A program made the translations under genes and the position numbers. Below are positions 16,365-25,453 of a DNA stretch of 38,101 nt, one piece after another. This DNA is from a virus, in IMG/VR virus record IMGVR_UViG_3300017751_000066, positions 1 to 38,101 of that record. The stretch is one strand, 5' to 3'. Position 1 is the first letter of the stretch. Each line of letters begins with the position of its first letter. The notes below the pieces were generated by a model that ran no database searches, was not told the origin of the DNA, and saw nothing but the letters and a program-made list of their open reading frames with translations.

Positions 16365-16371
16365 TATTTAA
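16365..16371 (-). promoter_or_regulatory. Late promoter box TTAAATA
   Basis: TTAAATA on the minus strand, 3 and 6 nt before two tandem ATG codons (16361, 16358). Probably an extra entry point for the outer baseplate genes. Confidence 0.55.
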
Positions 16372-16392
16372 TCCTCTAACTTGAGAATCAAA

Positions 16393-16917
16393 CTACTCTT
16401 TTTCAAGAAACGTAGTGTAAGTACGTTTATTATACTTACTCTGTAAGTTAGCCACTGTATTGCTCGATGACAGACCAACCATTTGTGTATTCATAATACC
16501 CAATTTTTGAATATCATCATAATAAGATTCTCTTATCAATTTAATTGGCTGTGTAATATTTGCATAAAATCCATTATTAAAATAGATTAGAAACTGTGCA
16601 TTTATTTCTGTAAAATAGCTAGAAGCTGTAGGAACATACGTATGTATGTATTGATTTAAGATTGTTCCACCAACCTTACCATATAACACTTCATCTAATA
16701 TTGATTTCTTTTTGTAGTTAAATACAATATCCTTTTGAGCAAATTGAATATCTGTATCATCACCCCATTGAATATCCATTGTAAGAGCTTTATTTACAGT
16801 CTCATCAATACCAGTAAGTACAAAATTAATACTCGGTGCGCCTTTAAAATCTATTACATCAAGCGTGGTAGTTGTATTTTCTGTTATTGTGTCAAAATTA
16901 ATAAATATAGTGTCCAT
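16393..16917 (-). CDS. Small PKD-like virion protein
   Basis: 174 residues. INFVLTGIDETVNKALTMDIQWGDDTDIQF followed by YIHTYVPTASSYFTEINAQFLIYFNNG has the outline of a PKD/Ig-like beta domain (a WGD turn, then HxY and an F/T-rich strand), as in the larger gene upstream. The C-terminal about 50 residues are probably helical. Its ATG overlaps the preceding stop (TAATG at 16915-16919), so it is translationally coupled to the 971-residue gene and probably made in proportion to it. Function unknown; the context is the baseplate periphery. Confidence 0.65.
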   Translation of the reverse strand: MDTIFINFDTITENTTTTLDVIDFKGAPSINFVLTGIDETVNKALTMDIQWGDDTDIQFAQKDIVFNYKKKSILDEVLYGKVGGTILNQYIHTYVPTASSYFTEINAQFLIYFNNGFYANITQPIKLIRESYYDDIQKLGIMNTQMVGLSSSNTVANLQSKYNKRTYTTFLEKE

Positions 16918-19832
16918 TATACTGTAAGTTCGAAGGTTGCTTGATTTCTTGTGAAACTACCGTTTGCAGCAGATATGCTACCGAACATAGTACTTAGACC
17001 AAAAGTAGTTGTTCTTGTAACTCCACCATCTTCATATTTATATACATCGATAAGTGTTAATATATTATCAACCATCTTAAATGATGCATCAATCATATGT
17101 GTCATATCATTCATGTCATTAATAATATATGTCAACTTGAATATATCATTTCTCTTATTATAAGCAATATTTGGAGTGTGAACTTCTTGAGGTGTATAGT
17201 TTCTTGTAGTATTAAGTATACTATTAATCTCAAAATCACTCACACTTGATGAAAGAGGTGGTAATGCAGGGAATACTAACTTTGTAGTATTATTACTAAT
17301 ACTATATTCATATATCTCAGGGTATACAGTTAAATAGTTCCTTGCGATATCGGTACATTCATCTCCAGTGGTTTGAAATCTTGCAAAATAAACCTTTCCA
17401 GTCTCTTCTACATAGAATCGATTAGAAAATGCCTCAACTTTATCTGCACTATTAATACTATATAATGTATTAGATGTTGCTGGTTTGATAAATTTGCTTT
17501 CTTCATATTCAATTTTATCTATAACAAGATTACTATCTGTTTGCATAAAGATAGTATTCTGAATTAAATCAAAGTCGATAAGTGATTGATTTAAATCAGC
17601 TTGTACTGCAGAAGAGTATTTACCTACAACATTTTCAAGAGCTGAAGAAAGTGGTAATGAATAAGAGTATGCACCGTTCTTAACATATAACTTACCAGCA
17701 AGTGAATTTCTTTCTTCGTTGGTAAGGTGTACTGAATCAGCAGAAAGATCTGATAGAACAGTTGCTCCTTTAGGATCTGCTGTATCAAGGAATGTTAAGT
17801 TATCTGTATAATTAAAGTCATTCTTTAAATAAATATCATCTGCAAAATACCCACCATCATAACTAATATATGGAGCACCAGCAGAAAGCAACCCTCTTAC
17901 ATCAAAGAAGAAGTTGTAATCCACATCACTAGTCATTATATCAAGCTCAGCTTCTGTTTGAATATCTGAAAGTGGTGATTGGTTAGTTTCTAAAATAGTA
18001 TCTAATGGGAATGTACACTCTGCTAATACAGTATAATGATAACAAAGAGGAGCTGGAAATCCTGGTCCTAAACCAGTGAGTGGGTTAGGTAGAATATCTC
18101 CATCTAGGTAAGTAAATGCTCCACCATCTCTCCAAAATGGTTGTAGATTGCGTGTATCAACTAGTAAGTCTTGGTAAGGGTAAAACTCACGCATATAAAG
18201 TGTTAGTTCATCAGATGGTCTAGCTGTCATACCATTTGTAACTGACGTGAGACCAGATCTAAATGTATTACCACTAATACCAGTAAGAGAGTAGTTAAAC
18301 CCATATCCTTCAAATGGGTCCCAATAATCATACCCATCAAGAAGCAGATTTTTAACTACATTTGAACCCTCTAAGTTAATAGGCTTCAAAGGCTGGTATT
18401 TAAACAATGCATACTCATTACCAAAAATATCAGTTTCATGTTTATCGATTACTCCTTGATTATATAAGTCGGTAAAGTTAATCCTATAACTAATATCATT
18501 TTGATCTTTAAGCTGAGAATTATTACGCTCTTTTGTAGTATATGATTCAAATGTAGTGGTCTTGTTAGTAATCTTCGGATCACCAGCAGCTAATCCACTA
18601 GAGACATTCTTAACATTTTGACTATAATCAAATTTGTAATATACAGGGTAGCTACTTACTGGATTAACTGATACATTTCCAAACTTATCAGGATCTGGGA
18701 ATATAACAAACTCATTATTTAATACAGATGGATCAATACTATAGCTATAATTTTCTGCTTGTAGTTTGAATAGCCCAATATTATCAGGTGTAAAATTAAG
18801 ACCAATATCTCGGAGTAACTTTACGTCACCAGATTCAATTTGAGCCGCATCAGCACTTTGCAAGTTCATTGCATTAGCTGCAGGGGTATTTGCAGCAATT
18901 AGCAATCCTGATGTAGCAGGAACTGTAGTAGTATCGATATAGTAGATATCAGTACCTAAAAACTTACTAATAAGAGCACGTTTTAATGCATAAAACTCAC
19001 CCATGGGTATTCCACCCTTTTCATAAGCATTAAAGATCTCAACAAGCTCATTATCTGGATTACAGATAGCATCAAACTCTTGAGGTGAGATTGCCGGAGG
19101 ATTAACCTTAAATGATCTAATAGCACCTAAGAAATTCTCCTGACCAGACACTGCTTCTATTGCAAGTGGATCAAGATAGTACTTTGTATCAATGTTATTG
19201 ATATTATCTGGTACACCATCTTTAGGGAGGTCAAAATAATTGCCATACACGTCAACGAACTCTTCAATCTCAATACCAAGACCGTCTGTAATTCCTGTAA
19301 TGTCGAAAGTTTGTGCATTTAACGGATCCTCTGCAGTAAATAAGAAGTTGTAAATGTTATCAAAGATAGCTTTTTCTACTCCTGTTGTACTACCTTTTAA
19401 CTTATTACGATCAATAACAAATTTACCCTCATCGCGCTTCTTCTTATAGAATAGAGCTATATCTTTAAGTCTGTTAGCAAAGAATGGAATAGCTACATCA
19501 AGATCTACTGGATCGTTAAAGTTAATTTTTTCAAGGAATCTCTTTTCACTTTCCGTAGTATAACTAACAACTATCTCTTTAATGAACTGTTTGTAATATT
19601 CTGTGAATGCTACCTTTTGCTCTACCTCTGATCCTTGTTGCTTTGAATGCCAATTAGACAGGTATGAACTATAAAAGTTGCTATACTCCTCTGGAGCGTA
19701 GTCAGCCTGAGTATTATTAATGAAATCAAGAAACGAAAACGGAGTTACGTTATCTCTAAAATCACCGTTAGTTATCTCATCATTTGTGATGGAATATAGA
19801 ACAGATACTGTTGTGGCTGATTGATTAGACAT
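16917..19832 (-). CDS. Large baseplate-region virion protein (positional gp7/gp8 analogue)
   Basis: 971 residues, not matched to a named family. The N-terminal 170 residues are helical and charged (FFANRLKDIALFYKKKRDEGKFVIDRNKLKG), the rest mostly beta with many Asn, Asp, Ser and Tyr residues. By order after gp25-gp6 it sits where T4 carries gp7 (1032 residues) and gp8, so a wedge role is possible but unproven. It starts 8 nt after the preceding stop; no minus-strand late box is visible there, so it is read through from upstream. Its stop overlaps the next start. Confidence 0.65.
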   Translation of the reverse strand: MSNQSATTVSVLYSITNDEITNGDFRDNVTPFSFLDFINNTQADYAPEEYSNFYSSYLSNWHSKQQGSEVEQKVAFTEYYKQFIKEIVVSYTTESEKRFLEKINFNDPVDLDVAIPFFANRLKDIALFYKKKRDEGKFVIDRNKLKGSTTGVEKAIFDNIYNFLFTAEDPLNAQTFDITGITDGLGIEIEEFVDVYGNYFDLPKDGVPDNINNIDTKYYLDPLAIEAVSGQENFLGAIRSFKVNPPAISPQEFDAICNPDNELVEIFNAYEKGGIPMGEFYALKRALISKFLGTDIYYIDTTTVPATSGLLIAANTPAANAMNLQSADAAQIESGDVKLLRDIGLNFTPDNIGLFKLQAENYSYSIDPSVLNNEFVIFPDPDKFGNVSVNPVSSYPVYYKFDYSQNVKNVSSGLAAGDPKITNKTTTFESYTTKERNNSQLKDQNDISYRINFTDLYNQGVIDKHETDIFGNEYALFKYQPLKPINLEGSNVVKNLLLDGYDYWDPFEGYGFNYSLTGISGNTFRSGLTSVTNGMTARPSDELTLYMREFYPYQDLLVDTRNLQPFWRDGGAFTYLDGDILPNPLTGLGPGFPAPLCYHYTVLAECTFPLDTILETNQSPLSDIQTEAELDIMTSDVDYNFFFDVRGLLSAGAPYISYDGGYFADDIYLKNDFNYTDNLTFLDTADPKGATVLSDLSADSVHLTNEERNSLAGKLYVKNGAYSYSLPLSSALENVVGKYSSAVQADLNQSLIDFDLIQNTIFMQTDSNLVIDKIEYEESKFIKPATSNTLYSINSADKVEAFSNRFYVEETGKVYFARFQTTGDECTDIARNYLTVYPEIYEYSISNNTTKLVFPALPPLSSSVSDFEINSILNTTRNYTPQEVHTPNIAYNKRNDIFKLTYIINDMNDMTHMIDASFKMVDNILTLIDVYKYEDGGVTRTTTFGLSTMFGSISAANGSFTRNQATFELTV

Positions 19833-19840
19833 TATAAATA

Positions 19841-22075
19841 TTATTCGTTATTGAAGAGATCTAACCCTTCATACAGTGAGTTAGCAAAGATGTTAGACAT
19901 TATACCATTATCCTTACTCCAGTTGGTATATGAAGTAAGGGTATGTGAAAGTGTATTATTAGGATCGCTGAAGTTAATAATAGAATCTTCTATAGGTCCT
20001 AGTGAGCTGTTTTGATAGTAGAAAGAGTAAATATCCAATATACTTCTTCCAGCACCGGATAGTAGATTCCACCCCCACGAATCATTATAATCACTAAGAG
20101 AGTAGAATTGACTTGAAGCAGAAAGAGTGACACCACTTAATGCATTACCACATGCATCAACAGTAGCAACGTTTGGAAGTAAGTAAGTGTCTGCTGATAG
20201 TAAAGAACCAGTATCTGTTGAGTATATAAATCCATCCGTGGATGATATTGTTGGTGAGCTTGTAGCACTAATAGGAAGTGAAGTATTTAAAGTTACATAC
20301 TTACCACTGTATAGCTCATTAGCAACTATATTTGAACCAGCAACTATTATACTACTATTAGTTAATCTCTCACCTAAATTGTAACCATAGAAAGCATTGT
20401 TCTTATAGCCATATGACTGGTAAGTTGATTGATCTCTATTACGAGCACCAAATAGCTTTGACTTACTAATTGACAGTAAGTTGACTAATCTACTAAGTTT
20501 TGGAGGTAGGGAATATTTGTTAAGCTCGGGCAAGCTAAACATTTGTAATAAACCATTAAGCTGGTCAATATTACAAGTATCAATATCTGTATTATTATCA
20601 AAGAAGTTCTGAATCTTCTCATATGTGGCTTTACCTACTGAATCTTGAGAAGAGCTAAGATCACCAAAGATAGAGCCAATAAAGTCCTTCATCAATACCC
20701 TAGCATCAGAGAATAAAGGCTGTATTGCTATCTCTTTGAAAGACTCTTCAAAATCAATATCTTCATTCTGTTTTGCAATGTCAAAATAACTACTAGGGTT
20801 AATAGTAAAGGTATTACTTATACCTCTTACTTGGTATGAACCATTAACTATTGTACGGCCTGATAAAAATACATTATCAAGGGTGGTATTAGTGTTACTA
20901 ACAAAGTAGCCTTTGAAGAATCCACCCGATAGTAAGGATGAGAGAGATTGAAAGTATGGTGTTACTTCAATATCATATTCAGTAACACCATCTGTTAATA
21001 TAACATCAAGATCATAACCTCCCACAGCACTACTCAGTAATGGCATATTACGTTGATTAAAGTTAGCTTCATCTTTAACGTTAACAACAAAAGCTATTTT
21101 AGTACCAGCAAATTTTTCTGAACCTAGATCAAAGACTGTTGTAACATCTGCACCCTCACCGTCTAGTCCATTAGATGAAAAGGAAAGATCCCTATAAGTA
21201 TTATTTTCATATATTTCTGCAGATAATCCGTAGTTTGTAGTATTAGCATACTCAAAGATATCTCCTTGTTTATAGCCTAGTATAAGGTTGTAACGATCAG
21301 CAAAATCACTCTTAAAGTAAACTTCACCATAACCAGATAACCCTGCAAAGAATGCATCAGGATCTGTTGCTGTTGTATAAACCACTTCACCACTGCTTAA
21401 TTTGATATAGATATTAGTATCAATAGTTTCAACTTCATTTACTGGTAATGTTTCAACTGTACCATTTGAAGTTAAGATTTGAACAAAAGTAGAACTAGGA
21501 TATAAGTGACCATAAGTTAATTTATCATAACCTTGAGCAAAGTAATCATGATCTGGCCCAGCAGCTGAAGCATAAGGAACTATAGTTGGTAGTCCAGTTT
21601 CTAGTGATCTAAAGGAGTTATATCTATTAACAGTTATAGCACTTGCTATCTTACCTGTTGTATAGTATAAATTACCCCCACTGAGATAGTGGTCAGAATC
21701 ATCACCTGTCACTGAGATAGTTAAAGTATCTTCAATAAAGTCACTAATATTAACATCAGAGTGAAAAGTATCATAATACCCCTCTCCATCTTTATCATAA
21801 AGATAGCAGGTTACTTTATAACTACCTGGCTTACTATATGCATGAGATGCTGTAATAGCTTCGCTAGTTGTTGAATCTCCAAAATCCCATACAATTTTTT
21901 TATTACTTACAAAGTCTTCTATACCATCTTCCATATTTGGAACAAAGTACATTGGTGTAAATGGCAATGCAAAGCCATTTTTAGTCTCTTCGAACTTATA
22001 ATTGCGTGTGCAAAAAAAGTTGTAGAGCAGATCAAAATCCCCGGATTGGTCTAATGATAGTGAGCTAAGCGACAT
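19841..22075 (-). CDS. Baseplate-region protein with an N-terminal PKD domain
   Basis: 744 residues. A clear PKD domain covers about 55-110: WDFGDS (63-68), then SHAYSKPGSYKVTCYLYD (about 78-94). PKD domains are Ig-like adhesion modules, common in surface proteins. The rest is beta-rich until about residue 450; a helical region about 480-600 follows (FSDARVLMKDFIGSIFGD, LPPKLSRLVNLLSISKSKLFG), then another beta-rich end. The extended GTG start at 22081 is rejected because it would lie 1 nt from the late box TTAAATA (22083-22089); the ATG at 22075 is 7 nt away. It is the first gene after gp6, in the place of T4 gp7. Confidence 0.7.
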   Translation of the reverse strand: MSLSSLSLDQSGDFDLLYNFFCTRNYKFEETKNGFALPFTPMYFVPNMEDGIEDFVSNKKIVWDFGDSTTSEAITASHAYSKPGSYKVTCYLYDKDGEGYYDTFHSDVNISDFIEDTLTISVTGDDSDHYLSGGNLYYTTGKIASAITVNRYNSFRSLETGLPTIVPYASAAGPDHDYFAQGYDKLTYGHLYPSSTFVQILTSNGTVETLPVNEVETIDTNIYIKLSSGEVVYTTATDPDAFFAGLSGYGEVYFKSDFADRYNLILGYKQGDIFEYANTTNYGLSAEIYENNTYRDLSFSSNGLDGEGADVTTVFDLGSEKFAGTKIAFVVNVKDEANFNQRNMPLLSSAVGGYDLDVILTDGVTEYDIEVTPYFQSLSSLLSGGFFKGYFVSNTNTTLDNVFLSGRTIVNGSYQVRGISNTFTINPSSYFDIAKQNEDIDFEESFKEIAIQPLFSDARVLMKDFIGSIFGDLSSSQDSVGKATYEKIQNFFDNNTDIDTCNIDQLNGLLQMFSLPELNKYSLPPKLSRLVNLLSISKSKLFGARNRDQSTYQSYGYKNNAFYGYNLGERLTNSSIIVAGSNIVANELYSGKYVTLNTSLPISATSSPTISSTDGFIYSTDTGSLLSADTYLLPNVATVDACGNALSGVTLSASSQFYSLSDYNDSWGWNLLSGAGRSILDIYSFYYQNSSLGPIEDSIINFSDPNNTLSHTLTSYTNWSKDNGIMSNIFANSLYEGLDLFNNE

Positions 22076-22082
22076 ATACACT

Positions 22083-22089
22083 TATTTAA
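22083..22089 (-). promoter_or_regulatory. Late promoter box TTAAATA
   Basis: TTAAATA on the minus strand, 7 nt before the ATG at 22075. It overlaps the gap after gp6. Confidence 0.55.
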
Positions 22090-22104
22090 TCACGGAGCAA
22101 GGTT

Positions 22105-23949
22105 TTACAACCTCTCAATAACAACCTTATTAGGAATATTCTCTACATTATAAAAATAACCGTATTCAAAATCTTCAAGTTGGTAGTTTAATGATTGTAT
22201 AGCCCTGTCTGATTCTTTATAGTCTGGATTCCATACAACAAAGCTAAGATTTGCTATCTCTGCACTACCGTTAACTGTGTGTAGTGCTGTAACCCCCTGA
22301 ATATTGAGTAAGTCGTTAGTTAAACTCGCTACATCAATAATACTACCTAATTGCACTTTATTGAAGTAAGTATTAAACGTATTGTAAACTGCTGATTTAA
22401 TTGCACTATCATTAAGAGCTTGATTTTTATCAACAGTAATCCTTAAGAAGCTGTTTCGTATGATATCATCAACTGTATCTGTAGATGTAACACTTGAACC
22501 ACCTGCTCGAGATACACCAAAAGTAAAGGCCTTAAATAAAGCATCTGTTACTACAACGTTCTGTGTAATATCTTTCTTATTGTTGCAAAAGTCTGAAATA
22601 AGCTGTTTTTGTGAAGCATTAAGATAGTTAGGAGTCAAACCATTTAATGTAGGGTTACCTGCAGGTACAGTAAAGATGTATACATTGTTAAAAGATGTAG
22701 AAGCAGAAAATTGAACTTGTGAGAAGAGCATTCTTGCATCATCATTACCTTGGGCTAGACCATTGTCGTTATAGTAAGCTAGTACCTTTGATGTAAAGTC
22801 ATTATTTGATAAAACTTGCACATCTTTAGTAATATTGTTAAAGTTTCTATTAATTTGATATTGATAGTCTTCTTTAGTAACAAGTCGATTTTGTGAAGCA
22901 AATACTTTCGGTGCACTATTCTTAATATCATCTACTGTCTCAGCTAATTTAGGAGGTGAGGTTCTATTAGGGTTATTAAGAGTTAAGCTAGTTACATTGG
23001 CCGGTGTAATAAGGTTTTCATCCGCACTATAAAGTATTTCACTAATTGCAGTAAAATTAGGAGAAGCATAAAGATTAAAAGATGCACCTGCTAGTGCATT
23101 AGGACCAGTCTCACCAGCCTGGTTATCTGAAGTTACGTAAAAGATAAGAACTGTATCACTTTCAGTTAACTTTTTACCATTCTGATCATTACCAAATTTA
23201 AACTCGTAATTACCAGATTGATTAAGCCTCTTTTCATATCTCTTATTTTCAGCAGATTCTAAGAATAAAGAAGCTGTCTCAGACCATTGTGTCCATGTAT
23301 TAGTAGCAGCATCTTTTACAAATACACTAAAAGTATTATCACTAATAAACTTAGAGTTGTTAAGATTGTTAGTTGATTGAATAAACTGCTTTGAAGTAAA
23401 GCTATCTATAAGAATAATATTCTCATAAGGTTCACCAGTTGCTGTAAAAGAAGCTTCTTGAAGAGCTCCTTGATATAGTGTATTATTTGATGGTCTAACA
23501 GCCTCTAGAGCATTAGAGGTTACCTTCTCAAAAGTAATATCTTCTAATGAGATATAATTATTACCATTAACACCAACAGAGGCAAATCTAGGTACTGTAT
23601 ATACATTAGGGGTAATATTACTAGCAGAGAGGTTAAAGTTAAGTAGTGATGTTTGATCACCAAGCGGGCTGTAACCAATATTACCAACAAGCTTATTCAT
23701 GTTCTCATAAATAGTAGCTGTATTAAAGGTAGACTCGTTAGATGTAGTATTGAGCTGAAATAGTAATACATGATACATGTATGCTACTACATCGATGAAT
23801 GCACTAAAGTTAGAACCTTCAAAGTTCTGATCTGTAAACGTCTCGTTTTCATTCAAACGCTCAATGATAAGACTCTTAAGAGTATCAGCATCAAAAGTAA
23901 GATAGGCGTTCTTAGGAAGTTTGTAGTCTGTGAAATCTTCTAAGCTCAT
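22105..23949 (-). CDS. gp6: Baseplate wedge protein gp6 homologue
   Basis: 614 residues, close to T4 gp6 (660). Typical opening for the family: a short start, then LTFDADTLKSLIIERLNENETFTDQNFEGSN...FIDVVAYMYHVLLFQLN, i.e. an N-terminal helical part followed by beta domains including QNRLVTKEDYQYQINRNF (the baseplate-J-like core) and a C-terminal part with strands and DFCNNKKDITQNVVVTDA. gp6 dimers form the inner ring that joins the wedges. It directly follows gp25 in the operon, a T4-like order. The ATG at 23949 is 6 nt after a late box. Confidence 0.85.
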   Translation of the reverse strand: MSLEDFTDYKLPKNAYLTFDADTLKSLIIERLNENETFTDQNFEGSNFSAFIDVVAYMYHVLLFQLNTTSNESTFNTATIYENMNKLVGNIGYSPLGDQTSLLNFNLSASNITPNVYTVPRFASVGVNGNNYISLEDITFEKVTSNALEAVRPSNNTLYQGALQEASFTATGEPYENIILIDSFTSKQFIQSTNNLNNSKFISDNTFSVFVKDAATNTWTQWSETASLFLESAENKRYEKRLNQSGNYEFKFGNDQNGKKLTESDTVLIFYVTSDNQAGETGPNALAGASFNLYASPNFTAISEILYSADENLITPANVTSLTLNNPNRTSPPKLAETVDDIKNSAPKVFASQNRLVTKEDYQYQINRNFNNITKDVQVLSNNDFTSKVLAYYNDNGLAQGNDDARMLFSQVQFSASTSFNNVYIFTVPAGNPTLNGLTPNYLNASQKQLISDFCNNKKDITQNVVVTDALFKAFTFGVSRAGGSSVTSTDTVDDIIRNSFLRITVDKNQALNDSAIKSAVYNTFNTYFNKVQLGSIIDVASLTNDLLNIQGVTALHTVNGSAEIANLSFVVWNPDYKESDRAIQSLNYQLEDFEYGYFYNVENIPNKVVIERL

Positions 23950-23955
23950 TATAGA

Positions 23956-23962
23956 TATTTAA
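23956..23962 (-). promoter_or_regulatory. Late promoter box TTAAATA
   Basis: TTAAATA on the minus strand, 6 nt before the gp6 start at 23949. Confidence 0.6.
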
Positions 23963-23979
23963 TCTATGAGCAGTAGTTA

Positions 23980-24465
23980 TCAAACCAAAACGTACCCATC
24001 TTTGTTTAGAGTAGCATTTAAAGATAGGTTATGAATGTCTAATCTTGGTATACTAAAGTCAATGTTAATGATGTATTCAGCTTGATCAGGATTTTCTGTT
24101 ATTTCAAGCTTGTTAAGAGTAATACGAGGCTCTTGTATACCAAGATTGTTATAGATATAATAACCTAGAAAGTAGGAAGTTGTTGAATTAATAGGTTCAA
24201 ACAAATAGCTTCTAAAATCAAGACCAAGCGTGGGGTTAAGTAACTTTTGACCAGGTGTTGTTGTAAGAATATTCTTAACAGAATTAAGAACACATTGACC
24301 GTCTTGAATTTCATCCAAATCCTTAGCAGACGCATCACCATACAACTCAGGACTTAAAAAGCGACTAGTGTTTAAGTCGAATTTTATATCTTTATACAGA
24401 TACCCATTTTGAAGTGATTTCTGCTCACTATCTGGTATCTTTAAATTATCTAACCTTACTGCCAT
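23980..24465 (-). CDS. gp25: Baseplate wedge protein gp25 homologue (gp25/TssE family)
   Basis: 161 residues. The family's hallmark E-P-R motif is at residues 112-114 (IQEPRITLNKLEI), preceded by PGQKLLNPTLGLDFRSYLFEP, the conserved core of gp25-like proteins. gp25 contacts the first sheath ring and helps to start sheath assembly. The gene stops with TGA immediately followed by TAA, an unusual tandem stop in this TAA-dominated window. It has a TATAAATA late box, but 14 nt from the ATG, leaving a short leader. It heads the baseplate operon and is divergent from the next plus-strand gene. Confidence 0.9.
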   Translation of the reverse strand: MAVRLDNLKIPDSEQKSLQNGYLYKDIKFDLNTSRFLSPELYGDASAKDLDEIQDGQCVLNSVKNILTTTPGQKLLNPTLGLDFRSYLFEPINSTTSYFLGYYIYNNLGIQEPRITLNKLEITENPDQAEYIINIDFSIPRLDIHNLSLNATLNKDGYVLV

Positions 24466-24473
24466 AAAATGTG

Positions 24474-24487
24474 TATAAATATTTATA
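24474..24487. promoter_or_regulatory. Self-complementary late promoter TATAAATATTTATA
   Basis: A perfect 14-bp palindrome in which two full T4 late boxes overlap head-to-head: plus 24474-24481 and minus 24487-24480. The minus copy would drive gp25 (start 14 nt away). The plus copy lies upstream of a second, better placed box for the plus gene. Confidence 0.7.
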
Positions 24488-24494
24488 TGAGTGA

Positions 24495-24501
24495 CTAAAT
24501 A
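24495..24501 (+). promoter_or_regulatory. Late promoter box CTAAATA
   Basis: CTAAATA ends 5 nt (ATAGT) before the ATG at 24507. Confidence 0.65.
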
Positions 24502-24506
24502 ATAGT

Positions 24507-25031
24507 ATGGCTAAATCGAACAAATTCACAACTCTTTTGGAGTCTTATATGAGACGCAACCAACGTGGTGGTTTTCTTGTAGGAGATGTATTCAAGTTTA
24601 ATGATAACTTTAAAAGTGATGATGCATATAAAGATCTTGCTGATGTGGTAAAGAAGTGTATTGACTCAATGATTGATTCTGGTCTTAATATACGTGTTAT
24701 TAATATTAAAGACACATCACCTGCTAGATATCCTGCATCTGATCAAACATCTTCACTAGATGTTGTACTTGATATTGCACTAGACACAGGTGGAGGCCGT
24801 TATACAGATGAAACTTCAATTCCTTGCTGTCTTGGTAGTTGCGAGCAATATGCTCCAAACTTACCTCCTATTCCTGATGCACAGCGTCGTAAAGATACAG
24901 TTACAATTAAGCCTGAAGAAGTAGAAGAGAATGAAGAGAATCTTTCTAACAAGACTGATCGTGGAGATGGTAAGCTTTCTCAAACTGAACTTACTCTTAA
25001 GAAGGAGAGCTACACCCAGCAGTATCTTTAA
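24507..25031 (+). CDS. Conserved hypothetical protein of marine T4-like phages
   Basis: 174 residues. The opening (FTTLLESYMRRNQRGGFLVGDVFKFNDNF) and the core (SGLNIRVINIKDTSP...SSLDVVLDIALDTGGGRYTD) resemble a protein I recognise as widespread, but unnamed, in marine T4-like phages. A compact alpha/beta domain is likely up to about residue 120; the tail is charged and probably disordered. A late promoter at the canonical spacing suggests a virion or assembly function. Its stop overlaps the start of the small zinc-ribbon gene (TAATG). It is the only plus-strand block within the tail region, divergent from gp25. Confidence 0.75.
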   Translation: MAKSNKFTTLLESYMRRNQRGGFLVGDVFKFNDNFKSDDAYKDLADVVKKCIDSMIDSGLNIRVINIKDTSPARYPASDQTSSLDVVLDIALDTGGGRYTDETSIPCCLGSCEQYAPNLPPIPDAQRRKDTVTIKPEEVEENEENLSNKTDRGDGKLSQTELTLKKESYTQQYL

Positions 25032-25195
25032 TGCCTAAAGAAGTTGCTACTACAAAGTGGTGCCCCTGCTGTCATAGTTCGCAGAAGATAAAGGGGTTCC
25101 GCTCGTACTATTGTTACGAGTGTTGGAAAGCAGCAGGCAAGCCTAAAATAAAGCCATTATTTAAGGCAATGGATAAACCTAAGGGTAAGAAGTAA
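25031..25195 (+). CDS. 54-residue zinc-ribbon protein
   Basis: A small gene that begins inside the upstream stop (TAATG) and ends with TAA at 25193-25195. The protein has WCPCCHSS (Cys11, Cys13, Cys14) and YYCYECW (Cys28, Cys31), a zinc ribbon of the C-x2-C...C-x2-C type, followed by a Lys/Pro-rich basic tail (KPKIKPLFKAMDKPKGKK). Translational coupling suggests that it works with the upstream conserved protein; a nucleic-acid-binding role is plausible. The next minus-strand gene's stop codon begins on the adjacent base, so no space for a terminator remains. Confidence 0.75.
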   Translation: MPKEVATTKWCPCCHSSQKIKGFRSYYCYECWKAAGKPKIKPLFKAMDKPKGKK

Positions 25196-25453
25196 TTACT
25201 TCTTTTTCTTCCAACTCTTTCTAGCTGGACCCCTCTTCTTGTACTTCTTGTTTTTGATCTTCTTGCAAGCTGCATGAGTTGGTCTACAAGCAGGATATGA
25301 AGCACCTTTCTTTCCAGCCTTCTTACGCCCACAAGGACCCCCTGTCTTACAATTTACCCAACCTTTAAACTTCTTACCGGTCTTCTTATCGGTACGAGTC
25401 TTGAACCAGTCACGTAGGTTCTCACTTAATCGTAATGTCTCTTGCTGTGTCAT
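25196..25453 (-). CDS. Small basic Cys-containing protein (DUF5872-like)
   Basis: 85 residues, extremely Lys/Arg-rich. It contains LRDWFKTRTDKKTGKKFKGWVNCKTGGPCGRKKAG and YPACRPTHAAC. The W-V-N/D-C...P-C-G-R-K-K-x-G...Y-P-A-C-R-P pattern resembles a small family of unknown function often seen in marine phages and large algal viruses (I believe DUF5872). The four Cys could bind zinc. Its ATG overlaps the stop of the larger protein upstream, which has related short motifs, so the two are co-expressed. It could be a packaged basic protein; this is not shown. Confidence 0.7.
   Translation of the reverse strand: MTQQETLRLSENLRDWFKTRTDKKTGKKFKGWVNCKTGGPCGRKKAGKKGASYPACRPTHAACKKIKNKKYKKRGPARKSWKKKK

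Noticed and set aside
19833-19840. Plus-oriented TATAAATA at a gene junction
   Set aside because: No plus-strand gene begins at a suitable distance, so it is probably a chance match in AT-rich DNA.
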